Under the pieces are notes generated by a model. It saw only the letters and a list, made by a program, of their open reading frames with translations, was not told the origin of the DNA and did no database searches. From assembly GCF_900099925.1 (NCBI RefSeq), contig NZ_FNDE01000012.1, positions 1 to 64,000 on the forward strand: DNA of 64,000 nt, written 5' to 3'. This document shows positions 25,048 to 36,020 of this stretch, piece after piece. A program made the translations under genes and the position numbers. The stretch's first letter is position 1. Each line of letters starts with the position of its first letter. This stretch comes from Aneurinibacillus thermoaerophilus (GTDB lineage Bacteria; Bacillota; Bacilli; Aneurinibacillales; Aneurinibacillaceae).

Positions 25048-27942
25048 TTATTGCAGAGTTTCTGTTCCTTTTATCGTTAATTTTCCTGCATCTTTACTCG
25101 CTGTAAATTGTTTCAATCCCTCTTCTTTTACCGCATCAATTTTATCGACATTAAAATCTTCGGTAGACTGTAATGTTATGATTAATTTTATTTTCACATC
25201 ATACGTTGCTGTTTTGCCGTTTGGTGCTTTCAAAAGCTTCGGCACAGCCCACCCCTTATCGCCTTTACTTAGTTCTTTAGGTGGTGTAAATTCCGGTCGC
25301 ACCGATTGGGTGTTTTTCGTCTTTGTATTTTCCAGGATAATGCTCATATCTACAATTCGCAAATGTACTAATTGGGGCAGTTTCTTTACCTTATACCCTG
25401 CTTTCACGCTGGCGGCGCGGTTGTCCTTCGGTGACTTTGCTATCTCCGCTAGCGGCTCTATATAATCTTCAATTTTATTTCCTTCTGGATCTAACACATT
25501 TCTTATTTTTCGTTCACCATGTCGTTTGTCTTCAGGTATTTTGCTACCATCCGGGTTGCTGTCATCCTGCACGGTTTTATCTAATGTAACCGCCCAAATG
25601 TCCAAATCGGTCTTGACCGGCTGACCGTCTTTTTTATCCAGAACAACGACCATCTGTTTCTTCTCAAAATATCCGTTTTTTGCAGTAAGCTTTTTCCACT
25701 TGCCTTTTTCCTTAACATACCATGCCGTTGTCGGAAGGATTGTATCTTTTTGTGGCTGAATCACCACATATGCGTTGTCTCCGATTACATCAGATTTTAC
25801 TTTAAATAAAGGCGTCAACCGTACATGAACGTTACAGCGCGCTTCTTTGCCACCGTCCTCCGTTCTGGCAACAATTTGCGCGGTTCCAACTCCTTTGGCT
25901 GTTACCTTTCCGTTTTCATCAACCTTAGCAACCGATTCATCGGTCGAACTCCATATCACCTTTTTATTCGTAGCATTTGACGGTTTTACTTCAGCAGTTA
26001 ATTGTTCTGTCCAATGCGTTTCCGGAACGGTGTTTGGGTCAGGATCGATATCCATATCCAATTTTGTCTTGTTAAGGACAATGCCGCTAACCGGAATCCG
26101 TTGCGGAACGACCGTAATCGTAAACGCCTCTAACGGTTTCGTTACCACATTGCCATTGAACGTTTTATATGACAGAGAAACATCTGTAAAAGAGTACGTT
26201 CCTTCTTTTAAAAATTTCAATTTCAGCGCTTTTTTCAATTCGTTCGCATCTATCGCAGGGCCATTCTCTGTATAGGGCACATCTGGGAAACGTATCGTAA
26301 CATAGCCGGATTCATCAACAACTGCGTCCGTATCCGGCGCAAGCTGTACATCAGAAGAAGGCAGCTTCACTTTCACCTTGACTTCCCCCAGGGAAATCTG
26401 CTTAATTTTATTTGTAATTTGGGCGAAAAGGGACTTTAAATTGTCCATCGTTCCTTCGTAAGCAGCGCCGCCAGTAAGAGAAGAAAGCCGTTCTAGATTC
26501 TTCATGCGCACATCTCTGCCAAAACCTATCGAATACAATTTAATCGAGTTGTCTGCCAGTTCACGTGCTGCTTCCTCTGCATCCCGCAGCGCTTTTTCAA
26601 TTTGCCATTCTTCTGTTCCCCCATCTTTTCCCTTTCCGTGTGTCGGAACACCATCAGTTAAAAAGATAATATACTTACGGTTCGTACTATTTGCAAACAT
26701 AGACTTGGCCATATGTAGGGCAGCCCAGTAATTCGTCCATCCTACAGCATGAACCCATTCCACTCTCTTTTTTACGGTGTCAAAATGAGTAGTTAAATCA
26801 CTTAGCTTTTCAGCCTCTGTACTAAACGAAACAAGCCCAATTCTATCATCTGCGCTTTTGCTACCTGAGTGATCGGCCAGCAAATCAATGGCGTGCTTGG
26901 TTGCTTCTTTCGCCTTCGCCATCTTGTTTTCATTTCTTACCATAGAACCGGAGCGGTCGAGCACAAATACAATATCGACAGGTTCACGAACCAAATCAGA
27001 GGCGGTCGGCTTACCGTACGGCGTAAGTTGAACGTTCACGGCTCCTACAGCCGTCCCATCCTGCGTCTCGATTGTCTGCTGCTTCGGATCTATGGTGCCA
27101 TTCAGTCCGATGTGTGATTGCTCCTCCGCCGGCCCTACCTCTACAGTAATCGCTGCAGATAGAGTCTTCGTTTGAGCCATCGGTTCAATGTTTTTGGCAC
27201 ATGTAACATTAGGTTTTGTTTTCTTATAATATACGGTTCCCCGCACACAAATTTTTGGAAGACCGCTTACTACAACATCATCCAAAAAATAAGCATCACC
27301 TTCGATTGTAAGCTCCGCATTCCCGCTAATCGTAAGATTTTTAAAGAAAAAAGCATCTGCTCCAACAGTAGTAGTAGAGTTATCACTAATTTTCACCGTT
27401 TCAAAATAAGAATCTTTCCCGATGTTCACCTTAGGGTTGCCGCTTATAGCGGTGTTTCCTCTAAAATACCCATTATCGTTTACAGTGAAATCAGCATTAC
27501 CGCTAATTTCTGTCGTTTCTTCCACATACAAGGAAGAATACTGATGCGAACGATTCCCGGATTCTTTTAAATGTTTCTCTTTCTTTACATTCGATGGAGG
27601 CTCAGGAAATGAAAGATCCCCTCTACTTCCCTTTTCATAGTATACAGTAATCGTCGCCTTCCCTTCTTGCAGCGCAGTCACTTCAACAGAATTCCCCCTG
27701 TCATGACTTAACTGCAAAACGTTCGGATCGGAAACCGACCAGCGCACGGCGTCGGCCTTGCTCGGGTCAACATTGACGGTAAACGTTTCCTTGTGCCCTT
27801 TCTGCATTTTCGTTTTATACTGCATGAACGCTACATCGTTATCCGCAATATTTTCTGCACGTACGGAAACATTCCCAATGCTTGTAAAAAAAAGCATAAA
27901 CATCATACAAAACAACAGTCCCATAGATAATGCTTTTCTCAT
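25048..27942 (-). CDS. Secreted VWA protein with beta-solenoid repeats and BIG2 domain; pilus-adhesin candidate
   Basis: 964 residues from the ATG of MRKALSMG (GGGGAGG upstream). Signal peptide to about residue 29. Residues ~35-105 are Ig-like. Residues 146-240 hold five ~20-residue repeats of the pattern ISGNxxxxVxxDxYF, predicted beta-solenoid. The VWA domain spans ~322-515 with a complete MIDAS: DRSGSM at 329-334, T403 and D430. A BIG2 Ig-like domain follows at ~617-707, then a long beta-rich C-terminus. No LPXTG motif or C-terminal membrane anchor is present. Metal-dependent adhesion via VWA is known for pilus tip proteins of other bacteria. Position next to the pseudopilin genes makes a pilus tip or secreted adhesin role plausible but unproven. 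Confidence 0.8.
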   Translation of the reverse strand: MRKALSMGLLFCMMFMLFFTSIGNVSVRAENIADNDVAFMQYKTKMQKGHKETFTVNVDPSKADAVRWSVSDPNVLQLSHDRGNSVEVTALQEGKATITVYYEKGSRGDLSFPEPPSNVKKEKHLKESGNRSHQYSSLYVEETTEISGNADFTVNDNGYFRGNTAISGNPKVNIGKDSYFETVKISDNSTTTVGADAFFFKNLTISGNAELTIEGDAYFLDDVVVSGLPKICVRGTVYYKKTKPNVTCAKNIEPMAQTKTLSAAITVEVGPAEEQSHIGLNGTIDPKQQTIETQDGTAVGAVNVQLTPYGKPTASDLVREPVDIVFVLDRSGSMVRNENKMAKAKEATKHAIDLLADHSGSKSADDRIGLVSFSTEAEKLSDLTTHFDTVKKRVEWVHAVGWTNYWAALHMAKSMFANSTNRKYIIFLTDGVPTHGKGKDGGTEEWQIEKALRDAEEAARELADNSIKLYSIGFGRDVRMKNLERLSSLTGGAAYEGTMDNLKSLFAQITNKIKQISLGEVKVKVKLPSSDVQLAPDTDAVVDESGYVTIRFPDVPYTENGPAIDANELKKALKLKFLKEGTYSFTDVSLSYKTFNGNVVTKPLEAFTITVVPQRIPVSGIVLNKTKLDMDIDPDPNTVPETHWTEQLTAEVKPSNATNKKVIWSSTDESVAKVDENGKVTAKGVGTAQIVARTEDGGKEARCNVHVRLTPLFKVKSDVIGDNAYVVIQPQKDTILPTTAWYVKEKGKWKKLTAKNGYFEKKQMVVVLDKKDGQPVKTDLDIWAVTLDKTVQDDSNPDGSKIPEDKRHGERKIRNVLDPEGNKIEDYIEPLAEIAKSPKDNRAASVKAGYKVKKLPQLVHLRIVDMSIILENTKTKNTQSVRPEFTPPKELSKGDKGWAVPKLLKAPNGKTATYDVKIKLIITLQSTEDFNVDKIDAVKEEGLKQFTASKDAGKLTIKGTETLQ

Positions 27943-27989
27943 CTTCTTCCTCCCCTCTCTTGTTATATTTTTACTATATAACAGGGAAA

Positions 27990-28017
27990 ATTTTACCACA
28001 ATACATATCACTGTCAA
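27990..28017 (-). promoter_or_regulatory. Promoter of the VWA gene
   Basis: Minus-strand TTGACA (28017-28012), 16 bases, TAAAAT (27995-27990). The -10 and the following ~30 bases are nearly the same as at the chemoreceptor gene upstream (30146-30173), although the spacer differs. Confidence 0.8.
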
Positions 28018-28099
28018 CTTTGTTTTCCCGTGTATACATTTATATTATCTTTCATATTTATGAAATAATGGAACAACAATGAAGCGCGAAAGTTTGAAT

Positions 28100-28137
28100 A
28101 AAAAACGCCTTCTCTTGTCGTAAAGGCAAGAGAAGGC
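28100..28137 (-). terminator. Terminator after the chemoreceptor gene
   Basis: Perfect 11-bp stem GCCTTCTCTTG / CAAGAGAAGGC, followed on the minus strand by six Ts, 8 bases past the stop codon. It separates the chemoreceptor transcript from the VWA gene. Confidence 0.88.
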
Positions 28138-28144
28138 CGGTTTT

Positions 28145-30097
28145 TCACATTTTAAACCTATCTACATTATCTCTTAATTCTTCAGCGATCGTTGACAACG
28201 CAGCGGCCGATGAATAAATCTCTTCCATGGAAGCAAGCTGTTCTTCCATTGCGCTCGAAATGCTGCTCATTTTCTCCATGTTTTGTTCCTGAGAATACTT
28301 GGCATTTTTCGTGATTTGCATAACTTCTTCCGCTCCGGCTGAAATTTGCTGCACCGCCGCTGATACTTCCTGAACTTGTGTGGTTACTTCCGTAATGGAC
28401 TGCAAAATCGAACGAAATGCTTCGTCTGCCTCGCGGACATTTTTCATTCCCTTATGTACGACATCTGTACTATCCGTCATCGATTGAACCGCATATTTCA
28501 TTTCCTGCTGAATGGTAGCAATGAGCGCTTTGATTTTTTCTGCCGAATTTGATGACTGCTCAGCCAAACTCCGCACTTCATCGGCGACGACCGCAAAACC
28601 TTTTCCTTGCTCTCCAGCTCTTGCCGCCTCAATGGCCGCATTTAGCGACAACAAGTTTGTCTGGTTAGCGATTTCCGTAATCACTTCAACAATTTTGCCA
28701 ATTTGGTTAGAACGTTCACTAAGGCGTTCGATAACTTTGCTCAATTCTCCTACTTTATCGGTAATCATGCTCATATTTTCATTGATCGTTTGCAATGCCT
28801 GTTTTCCTTTTTCCGTCCGCTCCAACGCTTCAGAAGAGGCAAGAGAAACCGTTTGGGAATTTCCGGCGATTTGTTGAATCCCCCTCGACATTTCATCAAC
28901 AGATAAAGAAGCTTTCTCGATGCTCTTCGTCTGCTGTATCGTTTCTTCCGTTATATCTTGCGTCATCGCCGCCACATGTTCGGATGCCTGACTTGATTGC
29001 TCTGCGCTTGCAGCTAATTGTTCCGAAGAAGAAGCCAGCAGATGAGATTTCTCGCTAATCGTTTGCAAAACAGAATGCAAAGAATCGATCATATGATTAA
29101 AACTGGTTCCCACTACGCTTAGCTCATCCCGGCCCTTGCTTTGAACTTTGGACGTTAAGTCTCCCTCTTTGACTTTTTCGGCGACATTCCTCAAATCTTG
29201 CAAAGGCTGAGTAATGGAACGGATGACAATATACGCAAGCAATAAACTAAACACGAAAAACACAAGCACTACTACAAGTGTGGTGTAAAAAATAGGTGCC
29301 ACTTCCTGCTCGGCTTCCGACTCGGGCATTACACTTGCAATTTTCCAGCCAGTCAAAGGATTGACGGAAAATACGGCGTTCATCTGTTCCTCGCCTTCCA
29401 TGTATGTAAGTTCCCCTGAATTTTGTTTCATGATCTCTTCATATTGTACACCCGAGACTTTAGACCCATACTTTTCATGCGGATGAACAATCACCTCACC
29501 TTGCTCATCCAGAATAAAGGCATAGCCTTCTTTCCCGATTCTTACCTTTTTCACTTCATCTGTTAAATGGTTTAAATTTAAATCAATGCCTACGACTCCC
29601 TTGCCGTCCTTCGTTGTTTTAGCAATTGTTACCACTACAGCATCTACGGAAACGGCTTGATAAGGATTTGTAATAATAACTTCCCCTTTATTTTCCATCG
29701 CTTGCTTATACCAGGGTCGCTTACGCGGATCATACCCATCCGGCATTTTTACATTAGGCGCATTTACATAAGAGCCATTCTCGTTTCCTACAAATGCATT
29801 GATAAGCTCGGAATGAGCAGATTGAAAATCGTTCAATCGTTGTCTTAAACCTTCTGTTCCAACTTCAGCAGAGTTGATGTTTTGTGCCAGAAACTCAATG
29901 TTTTTTACCTGTGGATATATGACTCCGTTAACAAACGTATTCAATGTTTTATTGCTCTCTTGGCCACTATATAAAGTTTGCTCCATAACCTCTTTCTTCG
30001 CTACGTTATACGATACAAATCCTAAACAACTAGTAGAAATAAATACGATTAGTAAAAAAGAAATGATCAACCTCACTTTTACAGAGACATTTCTCAT
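28145..30097 (-). CDS. Methyl-accepting chemotaxis protein with dCache sensor
   Basis: 650 residues: membrane helix ~9-31, extracellular double-Cache domain ~35-275 (motif [30 protein letters not shown]), second membrane helix ~280-300, HAMP ~302-355, then the long helical signalling domain with the hairpin tip around [19 protein letters not shown]. Cache domains of this type commonly bind amino acids or organic acids; the ligand cannot be read from sequence. It is an orphan receptor: no che genes lie here. Its promoter matches that of the adjacent VWA gene. Confidence 0.93.
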   Translation of the reverse strand: MRNVSVKVRLIISFLLIVFISTSCLGFVSYNVAKKEVMEQTLYSGQESNKTLNTFVNGVIYPQVKNIEFLAQNINSAEVGTEGLRQRLNDFQSAHSELINAFVGNENGSYVNAPNVKMPDGYDPRKRPWYKQAMENKGEVIITNPYQAVSVDAVVVTIAKTTKDGKGVVGIDLNLNHLTDEVKKVRIGKEGYAFILDEQGEVIVHPHEKYGSKVSGVQYEEIMKQNSGELTYMEGEEQMNAVFSVNPLTGWKIASVMPESEAEQEVAPIFYTTLVVVLVFFVFSLLLAYIVIRSITQPLQDLRNVAEKVKEGDLTSKVQSKGRDELSVVGTSFNHMIDSLHSVLQTISEKSHLLASSSEQLAASAEQSSQASEHVAAMTQDITEETIQQTKSIEKASLSVDEMSRGIQQIAGNSQTVSLASSEALERTEKGKQALQTINENMSMITDKVGELSKVIERLSERSNQIGKIVEVITEIANQTNLLSLNAAIEAARAGEQGKGFAVVADEVRSLAEQSSNSAEKIKALIATIQQEMKYAVQSMTDSTDVVHKGMKNVREADEAFRSILQSITEVTTQVQEVSAAVQQISAGAEEVMQITKNAKYSQEQNMEKMSSISSAMEEQLASMEEIYSSAAALSTIAEELRDNVDRFKM

Positions 30098-30145
30098 GTA
30101 TTGAACCCTCTTTCTTTGTTACTTTTTTATGATATGACAGAGAAG

Positions 30146-30173
30146 ATTTTACTAAAAAATTCCCTCTTGTCAA
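30146..30173 (-). promoter_or_regulatory. Promoter of the chemoreceptor gene
   Basis: Minus-strand TTGACA (30173-30168), 16 bases, TAAAAT (30151-30146), then a leader shared with the VWA gene (CTGT, ATAT, TAAAAA, TAACAA in the same order and spacing). Confidence 0.8.
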
Positions 30174-30190
30174 CTTTTCTATCCACAGAA

Positions 30191-30229
30191 AAAGCCTTTT
30201 TTCAGCTCGTAAAAGTGAAAAAAGGCTCT
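30191..30229 (-). terminator. Terminator after murC
   Basis: Stem GCCTTTTTTCA (30194-30204) with TGAAAAAAGGC (30216-30226), followed by Ts on the minus strand. It lies about 45 bases beyond the murC stop. Confidence 0.75.
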
Positions 30230-30273
30230 TTATCGTTTTTAAGAAATTGTATTTTTTACAAAACGGAAAATAT

Positions 30274-31689
30274 CTATGCTTCTTTTAAATGCTTTACTAG
30301 CTGTTCCGCAACTTTCCAAATATCTCCTGCACCCATAGTAAGGACAAGATCGCCTGGCTTCACGGCTTGCTTCAACCGCTCCACTACTTTTTCCTTTGTC
30401 GGAATATAAGCGGCGTTTGGGTTGCTGTTCTCCCTAATCCGTTCTACTAACCTTGCAGCACTTACACCTTCAATTTCCGGATCATTTGCTGGAGAATAAA
30501 TATCAACGATAATGACTTCGTCCGCATCGCCAAACGCTTGGCTGAACGCATCCAGCAGGAAGAATGTGCGTGTATACCGTTGTGGCTGGAATATCGCTAT
30601 AATGCGACGATTCGTTGAACGGGCCGCTTCCAGCGTTGCCTCAATTTCAGTCGGATGATGTGCATAATCGTCTACTACGAGAATATCGTTAACTTCTCCG
30701 ATGACTTGGAAACGCCGTTTCGCCCCACGAAACGATATAATCGCTTCCGCAATTTGCTCAAACGTTAATCCGGCCTGCATGCACACCGCTGTCGTCGCTA
30801 ACGCATTATATACGTTGTGAAGCCCTGGTACTGAGAGTTTCATCCTGCCTAGCAATTTTCCATGATGGAACACATCGAACGAAATCGTACGGTCGCCTGG
30901 CTCAATATTGCTTGCAGTATAATCGGCTTCTTTGTTAATCGCGTACGTAACAAACGATACATTTTCCTTCTTTTCCGAAATCATCTCCGTCACATATTGA
31001 TCGTCAATGCATACAACCGCTGCCCCGTTCTCTTTCACTTGAGAAAGAAATTGACGATACGCTTTTTTTAAATTTTCAAAGTCTCCATCGTAATTTTCAA
31101 GATGATCCGGCTCAATATTGGTAACAACCGCAATATACGGGAAGTACTCGAGGAACGTGCCGTCGCTTTCATCCGCTTCCGCCACGACAAACTCGCCTCT
31201 GCCCGCTTTCGCGTTGCTTCCTATGTCCATGATTTCACCGCCGATAATATACGTCGGATCGATTTCAGCCTTCTCCATGACCAGTGCAATCATGGACGAG
31301 GTTGTTGTCTTTCCGTGCGCACCTGCCACCGCAATGCCTTTTTTCTCATTCAACAACCGCGCCAGCATTTTTGAACGATGAATGAGCGGAATCGCCTGTT
31401 CTTTCGCAGCCATTAATTCCACATTCTCCTGCGGAATGTCCGTCGAATAGATAACCAAATCCGCGCCCGTGATATTTTCCGCCTGATGACCGATGAACAC
31501 ACGAGCTCCTTTTTGTTGCAGTTTATCTGTCAGCTCTTTGCGAGCTACATCCGAGCCCGTGACATGACATCCCATATCCAGCATGACACGGGCAATAGCG
31601 CTCATTCCATACCCGCCAATGCCAATAAAATGAACATGTTCTCGCTTGTGTTCCTGCTGTTTTTCCACCTGAGTGTCCATCTTATTCAT
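30274..31689 (-). CDS. murC: MurC, UDP-N-acetylmuramate--L-alanine ligase
   Basis: Adds L-alanine to UDP-MurNAc in peptidoglycan precursor synthesis. N-terminal Rossmann motif VHFIGIGGYGMSAIARVM, ATP loop GAHGKTTTSSM and C-terminal ligase domain with DDYAHHPTEI are all present. The start is placed at the ATG of MNKMDTQV (471 residues), overlapping the folC stop by 8 bases with AGGAAAG upstream; a second ATG three codons later is also possible. Coupled to folC. Confidence 0.95.
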   Translation of the reverse strand: MNKMDTQVEKQQEHKREHVHFIGIGGYGMSAIARVMLDMGCHVTGSDVARKELTDKLQQKGARVFIGHQAENITGADLVIYSTDIPQENVELMAAKEQAIPLIHRSKMLARLLNEKKGIAVAGAHGKTTTSSMIALVMEKAEIDPTYIIGGEIMDIGSNAKAGRGEFVVAEADESDGTFLEYFPYIAVVTNIEPDHLENYDGDFENLKKAYRQFLSQVKENGAAVVCIDDQYVTEMISEKKENVSFVTYAINKEADYTASNIEPGDRTISFDVFHHGKLLGRMKLSVPGLHNVYNALATTAVCMQAGLTFEQIAEAIISFRGAKRRFQVIGEVNDILVVDDYAHHPTEIEATLEAARSTNRRIIAIFQPQRYTRTFFLLDAFSQAFGDADEVIIVDIYSPANDPEIEGVSAARLVERIRENSNPNAAYIPTKEKVVERLKQAVKPGDLVLTMGAGDIWKVAEQLVKHLKEA

Positions 31690-33010
31690 CACCAGCTTTC
31701 CTGTTTTCTTTCCACTCGTTTCGTATATCCGAAATAAAATATAAAGATCCGGCCACAAGCAGCACATCCTGCTCATGAACCGTATGTAGTGCCCGTCTCC
31801 AGGCTTCCTGCCATTCTGTTATAGCATAAATGTGCAGATCAGGCCGGGCGGTTCGGAACGCGTTAGCGAGCGCCTCCGGTTCAGCTGCTCGCGGATGGTC
31901 AGTTTTCGTCACCCACACCTGTTTGCACAGAGGGGCAAGCAGTTCTGCCATCTCTGTGTAATTTTTATCGACGAGCGCGGAAAAAACAAGAGAAACTTTT
32001 TGACCCGGATAATAGTCCTGCAACGTTTTTGTAAGCGCTTTTACTCCATCTACATTATGCGCACCATCTAAAATTACATCCGGATTTTCGGCAAGCTTTT
32101 CAAAACGGCCGGGCCATTTTGCTTCACGCAAACCGGTTCTAATGTGCTCCTCCTCTACATAGAGAGCAAAATAATTGGAAAGTACCTGCAAGGCCATTAC
32201 AGCTACAGCGGCGTTATGCATCTGGTGCTCGCCGACCAATCCGAGTTCGCACCTATTATAAATGCCAAACGTGCCGCTAAAATCAAGAATTTCTTTGTCT
32301 CCCTTTCGGATTCTCACCGCTTCGTATTCTTTGCCTTCCCGATACAGCGAAGCTTTTCGCTCACGGGCCACGCTTTCGATTACTTCCAGCGCTTCCTCGG
32401 ACATTTTCCCGGTAATAACCGGGACACCATTTTTGATAATCCCGGCCTTTTCCCGGGCAATAGCGTGAAGATCCCCTCCCAGTATATTCATATGATCAAA
32501 ACCGACATTAGTGATGATGCAAGCGAGCGGATGGACAATATTTGTCGAATCCAGCCTTCCTCCTAGGCCGGTTTCCCAAACTACGATATCCGGGTACGAC
32601 ACTGTAGCGAAATATAGGAGCGCCAGCGCAGTAACGACTTCAAATTCCGTTGGCGCGCCGCATGCTGCATCTTTCATCTCTTCCACGATCGGGCGAATTC
32701 TTTCAATAAGCGCAAGCAGATCTTCCGGCGCAATCGGTTCTCCATTGTGCTGAATTCTCTCGTGGAAAGAAACAACATAAGGCGATACAAAAAGTCCGAC
32801 TTCATGCCCGGCTTTTCGCAGGATCGATTGTAAAAAAGCAGCAGTCGAACCTTTTCCGTTCGTGCCGGCAATATGAATAAACTTTAAGCGACGCTCGGGA
32901 TGCCCGAGGCGCTCCATCATATATTCCATCCTCTCAAGGCCAGGCCGGACGGAGAAGCGCTCCAGTCCGGCCAGCCAGGAAAGGGCCTGTTCTAACGACT
33001 TAGCAGTCAA
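31682..33010 (-). CDS. folC: FolC, folylpolyglutamate synthase / dihydrofolate synthase
   Basis: 442-residue Mur-ligase-family enzyme that adds glutamate to folates. Signature FIHIAGTNGKGSTAAFLQSIL binds ATP, followed by the SPYVVSFHERI loop and VDFILDGAHN-type motif seen as DVILDGAHNVDG near residue 310. It follows valS by 7 bases, the same pairing as in B. subtilis. Confidence 0.96.
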   Translation of the reverse strand: MTAKSLEQALSWLAGLERFSVRPGLERMEYMMERLGHPERRLKFIHIAGTNGKGSTAAFLQSILRKAGHEVGLFVSPYVVSFHERIQHNGEPIAPEDLLALIERIRPIVEEMKDAACGAPTEFEVVTALALLYFATVSYPDIVVWETGLGGRLDSTNIVHPLACIITNVGFDHMNILGGDLHAIAREKAGIIKNGVPVITGKMSEEALEVIESVARERKASLYREGKEYEAVRIRKGDKEILDFSGTFGIYNRCELGLVGEHQMHNAAVAVMALQVLSNYFALYVEEEHIRTGLREAKWPGRFEKLAENPDVILDGAHNVDGVKALTKTLQDYYPGQKVSLVFSALVDKNYTEMAELLAPLCKQVWVTKTDHPRAAEPEALANAFRTARPDLHIYAITEWQEAWRRALHTVHEQDVLLVAGSLYFISDIRNEWKENRKAGDE

Positions 33011-33017
33011 CGTACCA

Positions 33018-35678
33018 TCACCCTCTGAGCTCTTGGATTCTTGCTTTTACTTTGGCTTGCTTTTCAAGATAGTCCGCTTCTTTCGCCCGCTCTTGTTCGA
33101 TAATATGGGCCGGCGCTTTTTCTACGAAGCCTTTGTTGGATAGTTTCTTCTGCACGCGTTCCACTTCGGCGTCCAATACCTTCAATTCTTTTTCGAGGCG
33201 AGCGATTTCCTGTTCAATATCAATCAAGCCTGCGAGCGGCAGGTACAATTCTGCCCCGCTTACGACGGCTGACATCGCTTTTTCCGGCGCCGGAATATCC
33301 GTTCCGATTTTCAGCACATCCGGATTGCAGAAGCGCTCAATATACGCTTTACCATCCTCAAGATAGCTGAGCGTTTCTTCGTCGTTTGCTTTGATAAACA
33401 GTTCAATTTTCTTGCTAAGCGGTACATTTACTTCCGCGCGAATATTGCGTACGTTGCGGATGACATCCATCAAAAGTTCCATCTGCTTCACAGACGCCGG
33501 ATTTTCTAGCTCAGGCTTGTATTCTGGCCAGGAGGCTACAATTAAGCTGTCACCTTTATGCGGCAAATGCTGCCAAATTTCTTCCGTAATAAATGGCATG
33601 AACGGATGCAAAAGACGCATCGTTTGATCAAGCACATATGCGAGTACCGAACGCGTCGTTTTCTTCGCCGCTTCGTCATCGCCGTACAGCGGAAGCTTCG
33701 CCACTTCGATATACCAATCGCACAATTCATCCCAGATAAAATTGTACAGCACGCGGCCCACTTCACCGTATTCAAAACTATCAAGCAAACGGGTCGTATC
33801 TTTAATCGTTTCATTCAAACGGTGCAGAATCCATTTATCTGCTATCCCAAGATTCCGGGTCACATCAATATCTTCATACGTAAAGCCTTCCATGTTCATC
33901 AGCGCAAAGCGGGACGCATTCCAAATCTTATTCGCGAAGTTTCGCGCCGCTTCCACACGTTCCCATCGGAAGCGCTGATCATTCCCCGGTGTGCAACCTG
34001 TCGCCAGCATAAAGCGCATCGCGTCCGCGCCGTACTTGTCGATAACTTCCATCGGGTCAACCCCGTTGCCAAGCGACTTAGACATCTTCCGCCCTTCTGC
34101 GTCGCGCACAAGACCGGTGATTAATACATACTTAAACGGATTTTTATCCGTAAATTCAAGCGCGGTGAAAATCATACGTGCAACCCAGAAATAAATAATA
34201 TCATAACCGGTTACAAGTACATCGTTCGGATAGAAATGCTTCATGTCTTCCGTTTCATCCGGCCAACCAAGCGTCGAGAACGGCCACAGCGCCGAGCTAA
34301 ACCATGTATCCAGCACATCCGGATCTTGTTTAATGTTTTGACTGCCGCACTTCGGACACTTGTGAATATCTTCGCGCGATACCGTCATTTCGCCGCAATC
34401 ATCACAATACCAGGCCGGAATGCGGTGTCCCCACCACAACTGGCGGGAAATACACCAGTCACGCACGTTTTCGATCCAGTGCAAATAAATTTTTTCGAAG
34501 CGTTCTGGCACGAATGTTACGCCCTCTTTTACCTTTTGTGCCTCGATGGCGCGCTCCGCCAGCGGCCTCATTTTCACAAACCATTGTGTAGACAAATACG
34601 GCTCGATAACTGCGCCGCTGCGCTCACTGTGCCCCACAGAGTGGGTGTGTTCTTCAATTTTGAACAGTACGCCCTGTTCTTGCAGGTCACGCACGATATT
34701 TTTGCGGCATTCAAAACGGTCCTGTCCCTGATAAGCTCCCGCGTTTTCATTCATTTTGCCCGCTTCGTCCATGACAAGGATTTGCGGCAGGTTATGACGC
34801 TGTCCGATTTCAAAGTCATTCGGATCGTGAGCCGGCGTAATTTTCACGGCACCGCTTCCAAATTCGCGGTCCACATAGTCGTCCGCTACAATCGGAATTT
34901 CTCGTCCAACGATAGGAAGAATAACCGTCTTGCCGATTAGATGCTTATAGCGCTCATCTTCCGGATGTACAGCGACTGCGGTGTCGCCAAGCATCGTTTC
35001 CGGGCGAGTCGTTGCTACCTCGATATAACCTGTGCCATCTTTAAGCGGATAGCGCATATGATAGAGCGCGCCCTGCACATCCTTGTACTCCACTTCAATA
35101 TCGGAAAGTGCTGTACGGGTCATCGGATCCCAGTTAATAATATATTTACCGCGATAGATAAGGCCCTTTTCATACAAGCGTACAAACACTTCGCGCACCG
35201 CGCGGGAAAGCCCTTCGTCAAGCGTAAAGCGCTCGCGGCTGTAGTCGAGGGAAAGTCCCATTTTTGTCCACTGTTCCCGAATCACATTCGCATAGTGTTT
35301 TTTCCATTCCCACACTTTTTCCACAAACTTTTCGCGGCCCAATTCATGACGTGTTACACCTTCTTCGCGCAGTTTGCCTTCCACGCGTGCCTGCGTCGCG
35401 ATACCGGCGTGGTCCATGCCAGGCAACCAGAGCGCATTATAGCCCTGCATTCTTTTAAAACGAATCATAATATCCTGTAACGTATTGTTCAGCGCGTGGC
35501 CGATATGCAGATTCCCGGTTACGTTCGGCGGCGGAATCACAATCGTGAACGGCTGTTTCTTCGGATTGCACTCCGCTTTAAAATAGCCATTGTCGCGCCA
35601 GAACGGATACCATTTCGCTTCCGTCTGTTTCGGTTCATATTTCGTCGGCATTTCAGTTTGATTGTGCTGATTCGACAT
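33018..35678 (-). CDS. valS: ValS, valyl-tRNA synthetase
   Basis: Class I synthetase, 886 residues from the ATG of [11 protein letters not shown] with GGAGG 8 bases upstream. HIGH signature [14 protein letters not shown] near residue 55, KMSKS loop [14 protein letters not shown] near 525, a four-cysteine zinc site (CDDC and CPKC) near 415-440, the editing domain between, and a C-terminal coiled-coil arm. Expression is controlled by the upstream T-box leader. Confidence 0.98.
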   Translation of the reverse strand: MSNQHNQTEMPTKYEPKQTEAKWYPFWRDNGYFKAECNPKKQPFTIVIPPPNVTGNLHIGHALNNTLQDIMIRFKRMQGYNALWLPGMDHAGIATQARVEGKLREEGVTRHELGREKFVEKVWEWKKHYANVIREQWTKMGLSLDYSRERFTLDEGLSRAVREVFVRLYEKGLIYRGKYIINWDPMTRTALSDIEVEYKDVQGALYHMRYPLKDGTGYIEVATTRPETMLGDTAVAVHPEDERYKHLIGKTVILPIVGREIPIVADDYVDREFGSGAVKITPAHDPNDFEIGQRHNLPQILVMDEAGKMNENAGAYQGQDRFECRKNIVRDLQEQGVLFKIEEHTHSVGHSERSGAVIEPYLSTQWFVKMRPLAERAIEAQKVKEGVTFVPERFEKIYLHWIENVRDWCISRQLWWGHRIPAWYCDDCGEMTVSREDIHKCPKCGSQNIKQDPDVLDTWFSSALWPFSTLGWPDETEDMKHFYPNDVLVTGYDIIYFWVARMIFTALEFTDKNPFKYVLITGLVRDAEGRKMSKSLGNGVDPMEVIDKYGADAMRFMLATGCTPGNDQRFRWERVEAARNFANKIWNASRFALMNMEGFTYEDIDVTRNLGIADKWILHRLNETIKDTTRLLDSFEYGEVGRVLYNFIWDELCDWYIEVAKLPLYGDDEAAKKTTRSVLAYVLDQTMRLLHPFMPFITEEIWQHLPHKGDSLIVASWPEYKPELENPASVKQMELLMDVIRNVRNIRAEVNVPLSKKIELFIKANDEETLSYLEDGKAYIERFCNPDVLKIGTDIPAPEKAMSAVVSGAELYLPLAGLIDIEQEIARLEKELKVLDAEVERVQKKLSNKGFVEKAPAHIIEQERAKEADYLEKQAKVKARIQELRG

Positions 35679-35747
35679 ACGTAATACCTCCATCAAAAAT
35701 TCCAAATAAATAGTATAGAAAGCTTACCTAAAATCTTCTGCTACATG

Positions 35748-36014
35748 AAAAAAAACTCCCTGCCCAGCCAAAGGACGAAGGAGTTTGTTCGCGGTACCAC
35801 CTTTGTTAGCCTGCACGTGCTTTTTACATGCCAGCTCGCTTTCTCATGATAACGGGATATCCCGGTCTACCCTACTTAATCTGTTCAGGCAGACAGCTCC
35901 AAGGCTACCTTCTATTAGTACTTCCATGCAGACCTTCCACCGCTGGCCCACTCTCTGGTATGGCATCCTAATATACTCTTCCTCTTCATCGCTGATTCTA
36001 TCGCTATAAACTTA
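35748..36014 (-). ncRNA. T-box riboswitch (valine, GUA specifier) upstream of valS
   Basis: tRNA-sensing leader on the minus strand. Stem I shows the K-turn GATGA, the loop E pair AGTA / GAA on either side of TATTAG / CTAATA, the conserved distal GGTGGAAGG, and a specifier loop with GUA (35908-35906), a valine codon followed by a purine. The T-box core AGGTGGTACCGCG lies at about 35803-35791. The terminator pairs AAACTCC (35786-35780) with GGGAGTTT (35760-35753) before eight Ts. Uncharged tRNA-Val should stabilise the antiterminator and allow valS transcription. Confidence 0.95.
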
Positions 36015-36020
36015 TTATTC

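Noticed and set aside
35880-35900. GTC as T-box specifier in GCTGTCTGCC
   Set aside because: It lies outside the specifier loop defined by loop E and the K-turn; GUA at 35906-35908 fits the loop.
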